Source: Siphonodentalium dalli (Eukaryota > Mollusca > Scaphopoda > Gadilida > Siphonodentaliidae). Taken from it: a stretch of 64,000 bases of DNA. The notes under the pieces were generated by a model. That model was not told the origin of the DNA, did not search any database, and saw nothing but the letters and a program-made list of their open reading frames with translations. Both the position numbers and the translations under genes were made by a program. The stretch spans positions 184,243,956 through 184,307,955 of the forward strand of contig CP136063.1 of assembly GCA_032622095.1 (NCBI GenBank), read 5' to 3'. Shown in pieces: positions 11,408 through 23,261 of this stretch (position 1 is the stretch's first letter; each line of letters starts with the position of its first letter).

Positions 11408-13529
11408 CACATTGACTCAGGGGGCGTGTCTACCGTAACGCTATGGGGAAATAGGAAGCGATATCAGGTGTATGTAAATATATATATATTAACTTCAGCA
11501 GAACACGGTCATGGTGATGCTATTGTTCGAAGAGTTCCATACATGTTCACGTGATAAGCAATCCAGTTTGATCAGATAGACTTTAGTTTAAACAGTATTT
11601 ATTCCATGAATAATACAGCAACAATATGTATATGTGTAATCGTAGACCGGATTCGACATCAACTGTGCATGCTTATGTGAGTCATTTCCGGGAATTATTT
11701 TACATTCACACCACCTAACGACAGCGTCCATATACGCATTAGTGGTACTTGTATATGAGACAAATTAATTATATACACACATGTAGTTATACAAAAATAT
11801 GCTAATATCGCTGTAATACAAGTAAATATATTGCTTGTTTGCCAGAATGGTGGAAGGGGGTGTCTAATCATTTGTGTCGATTGTCCATTCCAATGACCAA
11901 GAGTACCCATACCAGGATTGATTTTAGGAAGACTTTTATGAATATTATGTCAGAAAACGTGCGTGTTACTACGGAAAACTAATCAACCTCGTTCATTTAC
12001 CAAACACATACCGGCGATATACATGTACCATGGTGAAATGAAAAAGAATGAAGTATAGCTATAATATCCAGGCGATTTATGGTTTATATTTAAAATTTCA
12101 GGCTTCAAAAGCCAGCCACTGTTAGCTATATACAGTAATCTGATGGAGACCGGCCCTAGACCTTTTAGTATACGAGTAGATATACTCAATCGTTATCGAT
12201 ATGCAAGAACGTATGGCGATCACATGCATCATTTGAGCGTTGGTAGCTGACAGCGCCTGAAGTTGGCAAATTCACTATTCTCTCCACATACCATGTTGGT
12301 CTCTATTAAAATATTGATATATCATAATCGAATTTGGAACAAATACATGTACTTAACGTGCTTACACATATATTTCGGTTTTATGTACCGAAAGCCCATG
12401 CATGGTGGTAATATCCATATGTGTCATTCTTACATACTGGGATATATTGCGGAAATATATGTATTTTAATGTCAAATTTCGACATTTCCGCCACATCGGC
12501 CATCTCGATTACAATAAGATATTAATAACTCCTGATTATCTAAATTGGAGCACATTCATACATTCATTCATATATCTAACACCGAGATATCGTTCTCCTG
12601 TGGTGGACATGTTATTTGACGTATACATGTACAAATATAATGTTTGGCGAATTTTCACGATGCTTATTTGAACAATAATTGTCATATGAACTCGCATTTT
12701 GAGTCAATGTGGTAAGACAACTAATAGGAATGTGTCATAAAATGTCGATTATTTATTTGGAAGTAGCCAATTAGTCTGCTACATTCACCTTCTATATGAC
12801 AGAAACGCAATAGGCTGAAATAGGGTAAAATTTGCGTATTATCGTATTTTGGCCGCCATGTTGGAAGCCATCTTGGATTAAGTTGACATATTCTGGATCC
12901 AGTTAGATGTAGATATCTTATGTAATGATCCTACTAATTTCTATCATCGATTAATACTAAATTTCTATAAGGAAATCGTTAGAAAATAAAAAATATATAT
13001 TTTGGCGAAAATTCATACCAGTTCCTTTAAATCATCGCATTTAGAGAAGACAATCAAGGTTATGATTCAAGATATCAACTAATGTGATGCCTAAGTGATT
13101 TGTTATTATGATTTAAGAGAAGTATTTTCCCTAATCGTCACCAGTTCGATACAATCGGAAATGATGTAGGCTACATGTATGGAAAATCTTTAATTTTCAC
13201 ACTTCCGGTCGCCATTTTGGCAGCCATCTTTGATCGAAAGGAAAATTTGTTATATAAAAATATAACATGGCGTCCCACCATACACTGTACAAAAGGATAG
13301 TCATATATTTTATATCAGAATTATATTTTTATATTTGAAATCAAACAATAGCGAACTTAACAACATTAGCATGGTGGCCATCTTTGTGACGTCATCATAC
13401 CACCCAGTCGCGACCCCAGGGGGTCTAACTAAATTTGTTCTGAAGTAGAAACCATATACTGGCTCATAAACATGGTCTCTATATTTGTTCATGAATTTCC
13501 CACGGGAGCCAAAAATCGGACATAAGCGA
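11408..13529. other. Intergenic DNA, nothing clear
   Basis: The phrases GCCGCCATGTTGG...GCCATCTTGGA (12,851-12,888) and CGCCATTTTGGCAGCCATC (13,209) are YY1-like phrases similar to those in the 31.5 kb satellite. No unit structure, gene or hairpin was recognised. Confidence 0.35.
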
Positions 13530-14569
13530 CTCTACTAAAAAGCTTCACCGGCTTCATATCGATGCTGGCCGGATAGTCAGTGGTATCACTCGTTCTGCTT
13601 CGGACAACACGGTATTACAGGAAGTTGGATGGCCTTCACTCAATAAAAGACGCCAAATACATAAATTGCAGGCACTCAATAAAAATAGTCAACAATTTAG
13701 CACCATCATATCTAACCACTATACCCCCCCCCCCCCCCCAGATCGCATGAAGTTGTAGACTATAATTGGAGACGCCCCAGTAAATTTTATTCATATTACT
13801 GCAATACTGAACATTTCAAACAGTCATTTTCTCCAAAGATGGTCATGGAATGGAATAAACTTCCCAAATTAATCACTAACGCTGATCAATTTTCTACCTT
13901 TAAATCCAACTTGCAACATATAGATCCCACGCCCAGTCCCCCTCGAAATTTCTACGTTGGACTCAGAAAATAGCGAGTTTGCGATTTCAAACCGGTACGG
14001 GTACGGATACGGGTAGCTACCCGTACCGGTACACGTTTTGAAATCGCAAACTGTTTTACCGGTAGAATTCATCACATCGACTGGTAATGTATGGTGAACC
14101 AACTGCAACAAAAAAGATATTATGATATAGATTGTTATTCGCGTTATTGGCCGATGTTATACTTAGCGTTATGGGTTGTTGGAATTTTGTATTTAGATTA
14201 GATGAGCCCCAGGATAAGCAGTTGCTTTCATCAAGGACGAGCTATAGGTGGCAGTTGGAAGAGGACGTTGATTTTCTTTCACTCATATTGGTAACATTTT
14301 CAACAATTGGATTCTACAAGTCATAGACCAATCGAGTGTTGACAATAAATCGGTTGGAATTTTTAAACTTAGAAAATAGATTATGATAGCTCAAATATAC
14401 AATTACGTTATATATAGTTAAAATGTCCAACCAATATTCGGTGTAAAATGTATTGATTTAGACCAAGGGTCTAATATTGTCCTACATGTACTTTCAGTTC
14501 GATATAATACCGCATTTGTCCATTATTTTAGTTGGGGAGTATTTAGTCATATTAAAGATGCATAATCCG

Positions 14570-14790
14570 AATTAACGCTCCCAAGTTACTATTTTTTTGG
14601 CTTCGGGGGTAAAACAAAATATTTGATTCGAATCGAGGAACCCACCATCAAAGCGCAGAGTGATCAGATATCGATTTTTGAAGATTGTTATTTCTTGAAT
14701 TATGTAATTATTTGTGGCCCAGTAATGAGTCATCAAACCGACGGTCTCGGGCAAAATTGCGGATGAAGATGCTTAACTCTAAAATCAAGT
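14570..14790 (-). repeat. Dispersed repeat related to the 27.3-27.75 kb palindrome
   Basis: Read on the minus strand, the phrases GATTTTAGAGTTA, AATCGATATCTGATCACTC, GGTGGGTTCCT and TTTACCCCCGAAGCCAAA occur in the same order as at 27,510-27,750. It is a dispersed family with no protein motif. Confidence 0.65.
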
Positions 14791-15439
14791 GGCAATGCGG
14801 CCAAAATTGTATACTATAATTGACAGCAGTTAGCATTATTTTGTTGTAATTAATCGATTCTGATAACAAAAGCGTATTTTGAAGAAATGTTCTTGTTGTA
14901 ACGTTATGATATGGGGACCGTCTGATCGGTTTGAGTAGCTTTAAGAAAACCTTTGTTTGAAATCTTTCAACAGATCGAAGGGTCGGCCCGTCGGGGCAAG
15001 GGAATATTTATCCCAATAATTGGGATTGTTGTCGGGATCTAAACCCGGAGGTAGGTTGAAATGTTTAACTTGGTAACAAAAAAGGTGTCAAATTGTAGTC
15101 TGTTTATTATACGGATTGAATAAAGAGCGTTTGCGTCACTTCTTTGCGAAACACAGAAAACAGCTGAAACTCGCTCTGCTTATGCTTAGATTTTGTAGAG
15201 TATGTATAGGTATTTCGTGTATTTGGCGACCTATATTACCCCCACTACAGTATACACCAGTATTGTGGTTCAAATGCGCCATGTCCGTTCAGATAGTAAA
15301 TATATATTAAAATGAGAAATCAGTCCCCACCTACACACGATAAGGTAACTGAACGGTAATTGTATTCAAATGAGCAATGCATAGATAAATCCACGATATA
15401 TTTATGTCCTTGTACAATGGGTTGAGACAGGGACGTGAC

Positions 15440-15790
15440 GACATGGGTGTCTCAACCCCCTCTCCCAACTTTGGTCAAATGTTCAACGTTTGGAAATTTG
15501 ATATACCTGACACAACATTTGTTGGAAATTTCACACAAACAATAGGTTGAAATTGTTTTCGTAGTTTGATTTTCTAACAATTTATTAGTGGATAATTTGT
15601 AGTTTTTAGACCAACATTTGCATATTTCCCTATTTTTGGTAACACAATTTGGATTGAAATGGCGGTCAGAAACAGTTGGAAATTGTTCAAGCTTTAGGGG
15701 GGGGGGTGTCGGGTCTAAAATATTCCAACAATTGGAAAGTTTGATGCCAGCCAAGGGGAGGGGTGGATTTACGCGCAAACTTGTGAATTT
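15440..15790 (+). repeat. Dispersed GTTGGAAATTT repeat family
   Basis: It contains repeated TTGGAAATTT phrases, an AGACCAACATTTGCATATTT block and a 10-base G run (15,697-15,706). The block order GTTGGAAATTTCACA, ATAGGTTGAA, TAGACCAA, ATTTGC and GAAATGG(C) matches 20,768-20,965. Likely relatives lie at 26,140-26,420, 42,545-42,990, 44,025-44,105 and 55,330-55,480. Boundaries and type are unknown. Confidence 0.5.
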
Positions 15791-17216
15791 GATATGGTTC
15801 GAGATGTGTAGTTAGACAATCGAAGGTGGACACCCTTCCTAACGCGCAGACCATCTATAGCCATGTCCCTGCAATGGACCGAGACTGCGTCTATAGCACC
15901 ATCTAATCACAAGCTGTCATTAATGCAGTGAACAAATTTGTTAGTGAACAAAATCGGCCTTCCGTATTTATCTACGTGATAGAAGCCGCCTCGAGAATTT
16001 GAACACAAATCCTGGGTTAAAATGACAACTTTATCAATAATATTTGCCCATGAAATCTTTCAATAAATAGGTTAACGCATAGCTGACTGGAATTTCATGG
16101 AATTCATGGACCTTTGAGTGAGAAAATCGTAGTGAAATGCTACCGGTCAATGGGACAAATCTACCCGTTTCAATTCGCTATCGCTTTATGTGCTGCATTG
16201 AAAGTACCCAAGTGACCGTGACGATGTTCACAGATTTACCCGTACCCGTTCCCGTCGGACGGGTATCGCAAACTCGCTAATACAACATTTTTCATTGTCG
16301 CCTACGTAATTTGTGTAGTGAACTCCGATCTGATATGTTCAACGACTATATTGCTGACAGCCCCGCATGTTCGTGTGGAAACCGGTATGAAGACGCATAT
16401 CATTATTTCTTCATGTGCCCATTGTACCAAAGAGAGCGCTCAGAATTTTCTGAGAAACTTACCCGTGAAAATCTCATAATAAGCAGCATTGCGAATACCT
16501 CATATCTCGTCCCAAAAAACTATGAGACTATATTTTACATTACACAGCAATATATTGCGGCGACTAAGCGTTTCGACCGCTAAAAGATTAAATGTATATA
16601 TGTATGTATGTGTATGTATATACATATGCATATTACTTTTGAATACGCTTAAAGGTGCTTCCGGAATTTAAATTTTGTATCTGGCAGTTATCTCACACAT
16701 GGACCAACATCCCCCACAAACATGCACGTTCATATTACTTGTCAGTACTGTCTTCCAGAGCGCTACAAAAAAACAAAACCGAGTATATAACTGTGTACTA
16801 TTACTTTTTTTCTAACTTCCGAACATACACCCCAATAGATTATATTAGCACTCGTTTATCGTGCCAAATATTCATAATGTATACAGCCACATTGTTTTAA
16901 ACTCAAATCTCCACAACCTCTGGAAGGCAATACAAATTATGTATCTCAAAACTGATCATCATGTAAATACGTTTATACCGTCATCTTTATTACATGTATG
17001 TTATTATTGTATCGGGAGAGGGACTTCATAAGTTGTAAAAAATTGTGCCCCAATCCCTTTTGTATATTATGCAAATAAAATATGTTTCAAGTCAAGTCTA
17101 CTCGAGGGGTGGCATAGTCAGACTAGACCGTCTTCTTGTCACCCCGTAGTTAACCTATCTAAATATATCAATCTGAATAAGAAATTCATTTCAGTTATTA
17201 TGACATTAAATAATTG

Positions 17217-17400
17217 TACAGTTTACCGACTGATGGACCCCCGATATATTGTTTCTTTAACCACTGCCCATGTGTATACAATTGTATACAGTTTACCCGC
17301 TGACTTACCGCCGATATATTGTATCTTTAACCACTGTCCATGTGTATACAGATATATACAGTTTACAGGCTGATTGACCCCCAATACATGTATATTCTAC
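17217..17400. repeat. 70 bp tandem repeat, about 2.6 copies
   Basis: The phrase ACAGTTTACC(C/G)... recurs with GTTTAC at 17,221, 17,291 and 17,361, an exact 70 bp period. Each copy carries CCGATATATTGT or a variant and CCATGTGTATACA. Confidence 0.8.
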
Positions 17401-17429
17401 CCTTCGCGAATATCCCTGTCGGATCGGAG

Positions 17430-17990
17430 TATAAGGGGTTACTGTGTATACTGCGCAGTCCGATGTGTGAATAACGATGGGTAAAAGTCATTTCTAATAT
17501 TGTGTTCGCGATTGTGCTGTGGAATGCAATATAAACCACTCGCCTATGCAACTGACATCTCATAATACATTCGCAACACACCAAACGTAACTATTGATGC
17601 AAGATTGAAGTACATTACCAGCGAGGAGAGCTTTCTTGACTCATTATGGTGTGTTCCATGGAGTTCACGGATGTCCAATGTATCTAAATGAAATTAAAGA
17701 ATTGTACCGACGATTTGACCACGATGTATTGTAGATATACCTTTAGTTAACTGCTGGCATTGTCTGGTTTTGGGTTATAATGCGTTAACTGTATATACTG
17801 CGCAGTATGTCGTGGGGAATAGTGATGAATGTGCTGCTTTCAAATCTTTTGTTAACGGTTGCATTGTGTATGTAATAGACACCACCGTCCTATTGATATC
17901 TGAAACTACATTCATAACACACCAACCGTAACTATTGATGCACGTACCCTATCAGTGAGACCAGCTTTCATGATTCATTCATATAGACTT
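17430..17990. repeat. Diverged direct repeat, about 345 bp period
   Basis: The words TATACTGCGCAGT, TACATTC(G/A)(C/T)AACACACCAA, GTAACTATTGATGCA and GAGCTTTC or CAGCTTTC recur in order at 17,445-17,640 and 17,792-17,975. The copies are strongly diverged. The second is preceded by a phrase related to the 70 bp repeat. Confidence 0.65.
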
Positions 17991-18403
17991 GTCTCGAGCC
18001 AAGGAGACAAGCTGTACCTGCCATGACCTTTTGTGGGCGGAGTTAACGGGGATGAGTTTAACAAATCATCAACAACAATGGCGGCTGGCATCTATTAAGT
18101 TGTATTTCACAGTTCGATAAAGTCAAATAGTTCTAATATCAACATTAGCTTGTTCGTAAAACAACATGATTTAACATAAATTTGTTTAAAGACTAATACA
18201 GTGCTATACTAATATTGTATATAGACCTTAAAGTACTTTTAAATATAGTTCACCTCGATCAACACGTGGTCGTGAAGAGGTCTGCCGTTCATGTAAATCG
18301 AGGTACAGTCTGTGCCCGTACATTTCTGCCTTCAATCTTTGTTGAGCAGCTTGCAGTAATTTGCTGACTATTATAATACGTTGTACATGTACCGTACGTT
18401 AGA
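17991..18403. other. Intergenic DNA, nothing recognised
   Basis: No feature recognised. Confidence 0.4.
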
Positions 18404-20770
18404 AAAACACTAATCGCATTAAGAACACTGCCCAGGTTAGGCCATTTGAGGTTATATTGCCGGTGATGGTCATTTTTTGAATTTTTTTTACCCAAAACCA
18501 ATGGTCTGTTGTGTCTCCTTCGAGTCCTAACAATAATTTGTCATTCTAGGATGATAATTATGGTTTATTTTGATTCACAGGCATGATGTGAGTTGCAAAA
18601 ACACTTAGCCATGCAGAAAGATCTCACCATCCTGGATGAATGGGCCGACACATGGGGAATGAAATTTAACACAAAAAAATGCTTCATAATGTCATCCCGG
18701 AAATCACCGACTTTTACTACAGACTGAAAGGAGACATACTTAAGGAAGTACAAGAACACCCGTAACTTGGCCTAACTTTAAGCAATACCATGACATGGGA
18801 CGCCCACATTAGAAATGTTTCCAGGAAAGCAGCATGCACTCTTGGCTTTCTGCGAAGAAACATATACGACACTGTTCAAAGGACTGCAGAAAAATGGGGT
18901 ACATATCGCTGGTCAGATCCATCATGGACTACGCAGACACCATCTGGGACCCCTACCAACAAAATCACATCGACAAGTTGGAAAGAATCCAGCGTAGAGC
19001 AGCCCGTTTAATCAAAAGAGACTACAAGAGCAAAGAAGAGGGATATATGACCAAGATCCTCGACGAGCTAGATTTACCAACATTGCAGAAACGGCGGAAA
19101 ATAAATCGGCTGGGATTCATGAGTAAGGTGGTGGGCGGATTGGTCCCGGCTATACCCCCAAATCAATACTTTACACCCGAAACAAGGCGTCTTATATCGC
19201 AGAGCAAAGTTCTGACAGGCTACGTCACGAGCCAAATTCCTCGGCACCTAATAAGGAACAACAGACAGTGCTACGAGGCTATACCATACGTGTCAGTTCA
19301 GTTCGCTAATTCCACATTAGTTCGAACTATATGCGACTGCAATCAGCTGGAGGAATCCTTAATCCAACAACAACAGCCTGTGGATTCCTTCAAGAGTGCG
19401 CTGAAGGAAAAGATCTGAGACTCTGTCTCTCCCGCTGCGAAATTACCAGAATTGGGATCTGCAGCGTATCCATTCAGATTCAGAACACTGATCGCACATG
19501 AAAAGACAGCCCGGGTTAGGCCATTTGAGGTTATATTATTGGTGCTGGCCATTTTTTTTTATCATTTTTTACCCAAAACCAATGGTCTGTTGTGTCTCCT
19601 AACAATTATTTGTCGTTATAGGATGATGATTATGGTTTATTTTTATTCACAAGCATGCTGTGAGTTGGAGAAACACTGATCGCACATGAAAAGACCGTCC
19701 AGGTTAGGCCATTTAAGGTTATATTATTGGTGCTGGTCATTTTTTTGATAATTTAAAACCCAAAACCAATGGTCTGTTGTGTCTCCTAACAATACTTTGT
19801 CATTCTAGGATGATAATTATGGTTTATTTTGATTCACAGGCATGATGTGAGTTGGAAAAACACTGATCGCAACGATGAAGACAACCCGGGTAAGGCCACT
19901 TGAGGTTATATTGTCGGTTATGGTCATTTTGTTTATAATTTTCGACCCAAAACCAATGGTCTGTTGTGTCTCCTAACAATTATTTGTCATTCTAGGATGA
20001 TAATAATGGTTTATTTTGATTCACAGGCATGATGTGAGTTGCAAAAACACTGATCACACATGAAAATACAGCCCGGGTTAGGCCACTTAAGGTTATATTA
20101 TTGGTGCTGGTCATTTTTTTGATAATTTTTCACCCAAAACCAATGGTCTGTTGTGTCTCCTAACAATTATTTGTCGTTATAGGATGATGATTATGGTTTA
20201 TTTTTATTCACAAGCATGCTGTGAGTTGGAAAAACACTGATCGCACATGAAAAGACCGTCCAGGTTTGGCCATTTGAGGTTATATTGCCGGTAATGGTCA
20301 TATTTTTCATAATTTTCGACCCAAAACCAATGGTCTGTTGTGTCTCCTAACAATCATTTGTCATTCTAGGATGATAATTATGGTTTATTGTGATTCACAG
20401 GCATGATGTGAGTTGGAAAAACACTGATCGCACATGAAAAGACAGCCCGGGTTAGGCCATTTGAGGTTATATTGCCGGTAGTGGTAATTTTTTTGATAAT
20501 TTTCTACCCAAAACCAATGGTCTGTTGTGTCTCCTAACAATTATTTGTCATTCTAGGATGATAATTATGGTTTATTTTGATTCACAGGCATGATGTGAGT
20601 TGGAAAAAAACTGATCGCACATGAAAAGACAGCCCGGGTTAGGCCACTTAAGGTTATATTATTGGTGCTGGTCATTTTTTTGATAATTTTTCACCCAAAA
20701 CCAATGGTCTGTTGTGTCTCCTAAAAATTATTTGTCGTTATAGGATGATGATAATGGTTTATTTTTATGC
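18404..20770. repeat. 187 bp satellite, eight units, interrupted once
   Basis: Unit starts (CTGATCGCACATGAAAAG or variant) fall at 18,410, then 19,488, 19,676, 19,863, 20,050, 20,237, 20,424 and 20,611, giving a period of 187-188 bp in the right block. Each unit includes GTTAGGCCA, GAGGTTATATT, ACCCAAAACCAATGGTCTG, TTGTGTCTCCTAA and TAGGATGAT. The last unit is cut at about 20,768. The first unit is separated from the rest by LINE C (18,606-19,483). Two sub-types alternate in part: units with TTGTCGTTATAGG and ATTCACAAGCATGC, and units with TTGTCATTCTAGG and ATTCACAGGCATGA. Confidence 0.9.
18606..19483 (+). pseudogene. LINE C: 5'-truncated CR1/L2-like LINE inside the satellite
   Basis: The translation reads LAMQKDLTILDEWADTWGMK, the palm-to-thumb region after YADD, then shifts frame near 18,715. 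A stop stands where the family has Tyr (HPYLGL) at about 18,765. It continues SNTMTWDAHI and LGFLRRNIYD, shifts again near 18,880, and runs open from 18,897 to 19,418 with LVRSIMDYADTIWDPY, LERIQRRAARLIKRDY and DLPTLQKRRK. This is the thumb and C-terminal part typical of CR1/L2 elements. AACACT stands on both sides (18,600-18,605 and 19,484-19,489), a likely 6 bp target duplication. Removing the insert restores a continuous satellite, so it inserted into an existing array. Two frameshifts and one stop make it dead. Confidence 0.85.
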
Positions 20771-20965
20771 TGGAAACAACATTATTATAGTTGGAAATTT
20801 CACAACAATTATAGGTTGAATTTGTTCTTGAAATTTTATTTATAAATTGGTACATTAATTAGTGTGGAATTTGTTTTTTTAGACCAAAATTTGCTTATTT
20901 TCCTACATTTGGTCCAAAATTTGGCTGAAATGGCCATCAGTCGGAAATGTTCCAACTCCACGCAT
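20768..20965 (+). repeat. Dispersed GTTGGAAATTT repeat family, second copy
   Basis: It follows the last satellite unit directly. Word order matches 15,530-15,690: AGTTGGAAATTTCACA, ATAGGTTGAA, TTAGTGTGGAATTTG, AGACCAAAATTTGC and CTGAAATGGC. Confidence 0.55.
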
Positions 20966-21689
20966 GGGGTGTTACCGCGGTAAGTCGGACATTTACAGCA
21001 CTTGAGAAGCTTGTGTCATGAGTATCTCGTGATGACCGTGGCCAGTCAAAAACTGTTAATTAGTTCAAGAAAACATTATTTTCCTATAATTTTGTTCAAA
21101 ATTGTGAACTTATATTGTCAACAGTTATAAATTTTACAACGTTATTATGCTTATATAGTGCATGGGGGTGTCAGATTTTCACGTTTTTTTAGTTTAAAGA
21201 TATTTATTAAGCTAAACTCAGCTTAAGGCATCGGAGCACACGTTGCAAAACTTACAGTTGGTATTGTCCCTACAAATGATAGAAATACATGCAGTAGATG
21301 AAATTTACAGCACAATACAAATACCGTACAATCAAAGTAAATGAATTCGGAGAAAAATGGACTCTCTACCGCATATATATGACATATATCCAGCTGATAT
21401 ATGAAAGCTCCATTCGAGGTTTTAATGTACCATTAAAGGTCATTCTTGGAATATTTTGGTAGCATTGGCGTGTGAGGGTCCCCATATAAACAACAACAAC
21501 AACAACAACAACATTATTTTTTTCAAAATACGCTTTAGTTTTTCCAAACGATGGTTGATAAATAGGCCTACCCGCATACACATTTGTCACAATCGCGTAA
21601 GTGGTTTTCACGAAGGTCACGATTTAGATTACTACATTTGAGTCTTAAACGGGCATGCAATATTTGAGTTTTGTGATTAAAACATTAAT
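20966..21689. other. Intergenic DNA with an (ACA)n microsatellite
   Basis: An (ACA)8-type run lies at 21,490-21,513. No other feature was recognised. Confidence 0.4.
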
Positions 21690-21959
21690 CAAAAATATAG
21701 TGCTACGCGTGGCTCCTGACACAATCCTTGCTGCTCCTAGTTGAATTTTTTCAAGTCGTGTGCTCAATTCGCATGTACAATTGTCCTATACTGGTGCAGC
21801 ATATTCTATGATTAGACGAATGTAAGAAAATATATTTTTGAAGGGTCTTTCTATTCAGCGAAAATATATGAATTCGCATTATATTAATTTTCTTCCAAGC
21901 TCTATATATGTGATATCATTTATGTGGGCAGCCCATTTCGCTTGGTCGTGAAATGTTAA

Positions 21960-21984
21960 TCTATACTATATATTTTGAGACTTC

Positions 21985-22029
<45 letters not shown>

Positions 22030-23033
22030 TGTACTTCATAGAATCCAAAACGCGTGTACAGATTGAGATCAAACTTCCGTTCTCCAATCTCAAATCACCG
22101 CAAAGGCACGGCGGGGGTTAATCAAGTGATTATTTAATGAGCGTTTGTTTTTGACGCATCTCTATAAAGAGCGTCTGTTTCCCATTCAACGTTATTCGCA
22201 TCTGCAGAGTTATACGGGAACGCAAACGTTATCGCTCGAAATTTATTCCCTGCGAGCACGGATGGCGCGCTTTGATTTTACAGTATATACCTTCGGTATA
22301 TACCGAAATCATCCCAGATAATCACGAATATAGCATCAGATTTCTCCCCAGATATACCGTTATAAAGCTACTGGAATCTGCCAATCTACGGGAAATTCCA
22401 GGGAATGCCGATTGAGCTCAAACTTGCTACCTACGGGAAGTGTCATATATATGAGTGTGTCCTTTATAGACTCTAACCGATTGAGCTCAAACTTGCTAAA
22501 TAAGAAAATAGCCCCCAAGCCGTAAATATCAACAACAACGATATTACTAAATAGACGTTTTCGGCAATGTGAGAGTTTTCGGGGAGCCGTGATGCCAACA
22601 ACGACCCGAAGACAGATTTCCCGACGGGAAGCGTTTGTTTTAAATTCAATGCAATGTTATCGTAGAGAGATTTCACGAAACAAAGAATGCGTTGTCTGTC
22701 GTTCCTAGGAAGGGGGGATTTCTACGGGTAAATTTTTCCGCCAGAAACAAAAAATTTAATTAAAACAATTTAAAATTTAATTTCAATTCAATGCAATGTT
22801 ATCGTAGAGAGATTTCACGAAACAAAGAATGCGTTGTCTGTCGTTCCTAGGAAGGGGCGATTTCTACGGGTAAATTTTTCCGCCAGAAACAAAAAATTAA
22901 ATTTAAAAAACATTAAATTCAAATTAAAAAATAAAAAACAAAAATAAATAAAAACAAAATAATTACAAAAATGTCATGTTTCTGAAACAAAGCCATGGGA
23001 CGAATGCCGCCAGTGGCGGGCTAACCTGCTAGT
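21960..23033 (+). mobile_element. Helitron-like element inside LINE D
   Basis: AT start, then a (GT)n run of about 35 bases (21,990-22,025), then a start block with TGTACTTCATAGAATCC. The 3' end has a perfect hairpin CCGCC-AGT-GGCGG (23,007-23,019) and CTAGT at 23,029-23,033. The interior has two copies of a 140 bp segment (from 22,648 and 22,788, containing GAATGCGTTGTCTGTCGTTC) and two copies of CGATTGAGCTCAAACTTGCT (22,409 and 22,479). No helicase or Rep motif was seen, so this is a non-autonomous copy. LINE D sequence continues on both sides. Confidence 0.75.
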
Positions 23034-23184
23034 ACTATATATAAGTGGTCATGCGAACTAACTTCTAATAACAGGCCTATAGTTAGACATTTTACTCTTG
23101 TCATCTTTTTATGAATTGGCACAACATTTGACTGTTTCCATTCAAGGAGGAATATGATTCGTTGAGATAGCGGTTGAATATGTT

Positions 23185-23261
23185 AGGGCTTCATAAGTTG
23201 TAAAAACTTGTGCCCCAATACCTTTTGTATATTATGCAAATAAAATGTTTCAAGTAAAGTC
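23185..23261 (+). mobile_element. 77 bp LINE 3' tail with target duplication
   Basis: It starts AGGGCTTCATAAGTTGTAAAA, carries ATTATGCAAATAAAATG and ends TTTCAAGTAAAGT, matching the last 75 bases of LINE B (17,025-17,097). AATATGTT stands on both sides (23,177-23,184 and 23,262-23,269). It is therefore an extremely 5'-truncated insertion of the LINE B family into LINE D. Confidence 0.85.

Larger units (their letters stand above)
13971..16279. mobile_element. 2.3 kb insertion with 15 bp terminal inverted repeats
   Basis: The ends are TAGCGAGTTTGCGAT (13,971) and its exact reverse complement (to 16,279), both followed inward by CGGGTACGGG-type repeats. It interrupts LINE B between two codons of a conserved segment. 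At the left end lies a palindrome (13,978-14,052): TTTGCGATTTCAAA... ACCGGTACGGGTACGG... and back. The target duplication could be TA or AATA and is not resolved. No transposase was seen in the interior, which instead holds copies of other dispersed repeats (14,570-14,790 and 15,440-15,790), so this is a non-autonomous or composite element. Confidence 0.7.
13530..17097 (+). pseudogene. LINE B: 3' part of a CR1-like LINE, split by an insertion
   Basis: The C-terminal part of a LINE ORF2 is readable in two pieces. Left piece (13,530-13,970): HRLHIDAGRIVSGITRS, a 16-base C run that shifts frame (13,724), then NWRRPSKFYSYYC, MVMEWNKLP and FYVGLRK. Right piece (16,280-16,583): YNIFHCRLRNLCSELRSDMF and a C-terminal finger CSCGNRYEDAYHYFFMC followed by PLYQRER. 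Joining GLRK to YNIFHCRLRN restores the usual spacing seen in CR1-group C-termini, so 13,971-16,279 is a later insertion. The 3' UTR runs to about 17,097, with ATTATGCAAATAAAATATG and a TTTCAAGTCAAGTC tail. The same tail occurs as a solo scrap at 23,185-23,261. Endonuclease and RT core are absent. Confidence 0.8.

Noticed and set aside
19488-20770. CRISPR-like array
   Set aside because: Units are 187 bp and repeat throughout, without short repeats separated by unique spacers.
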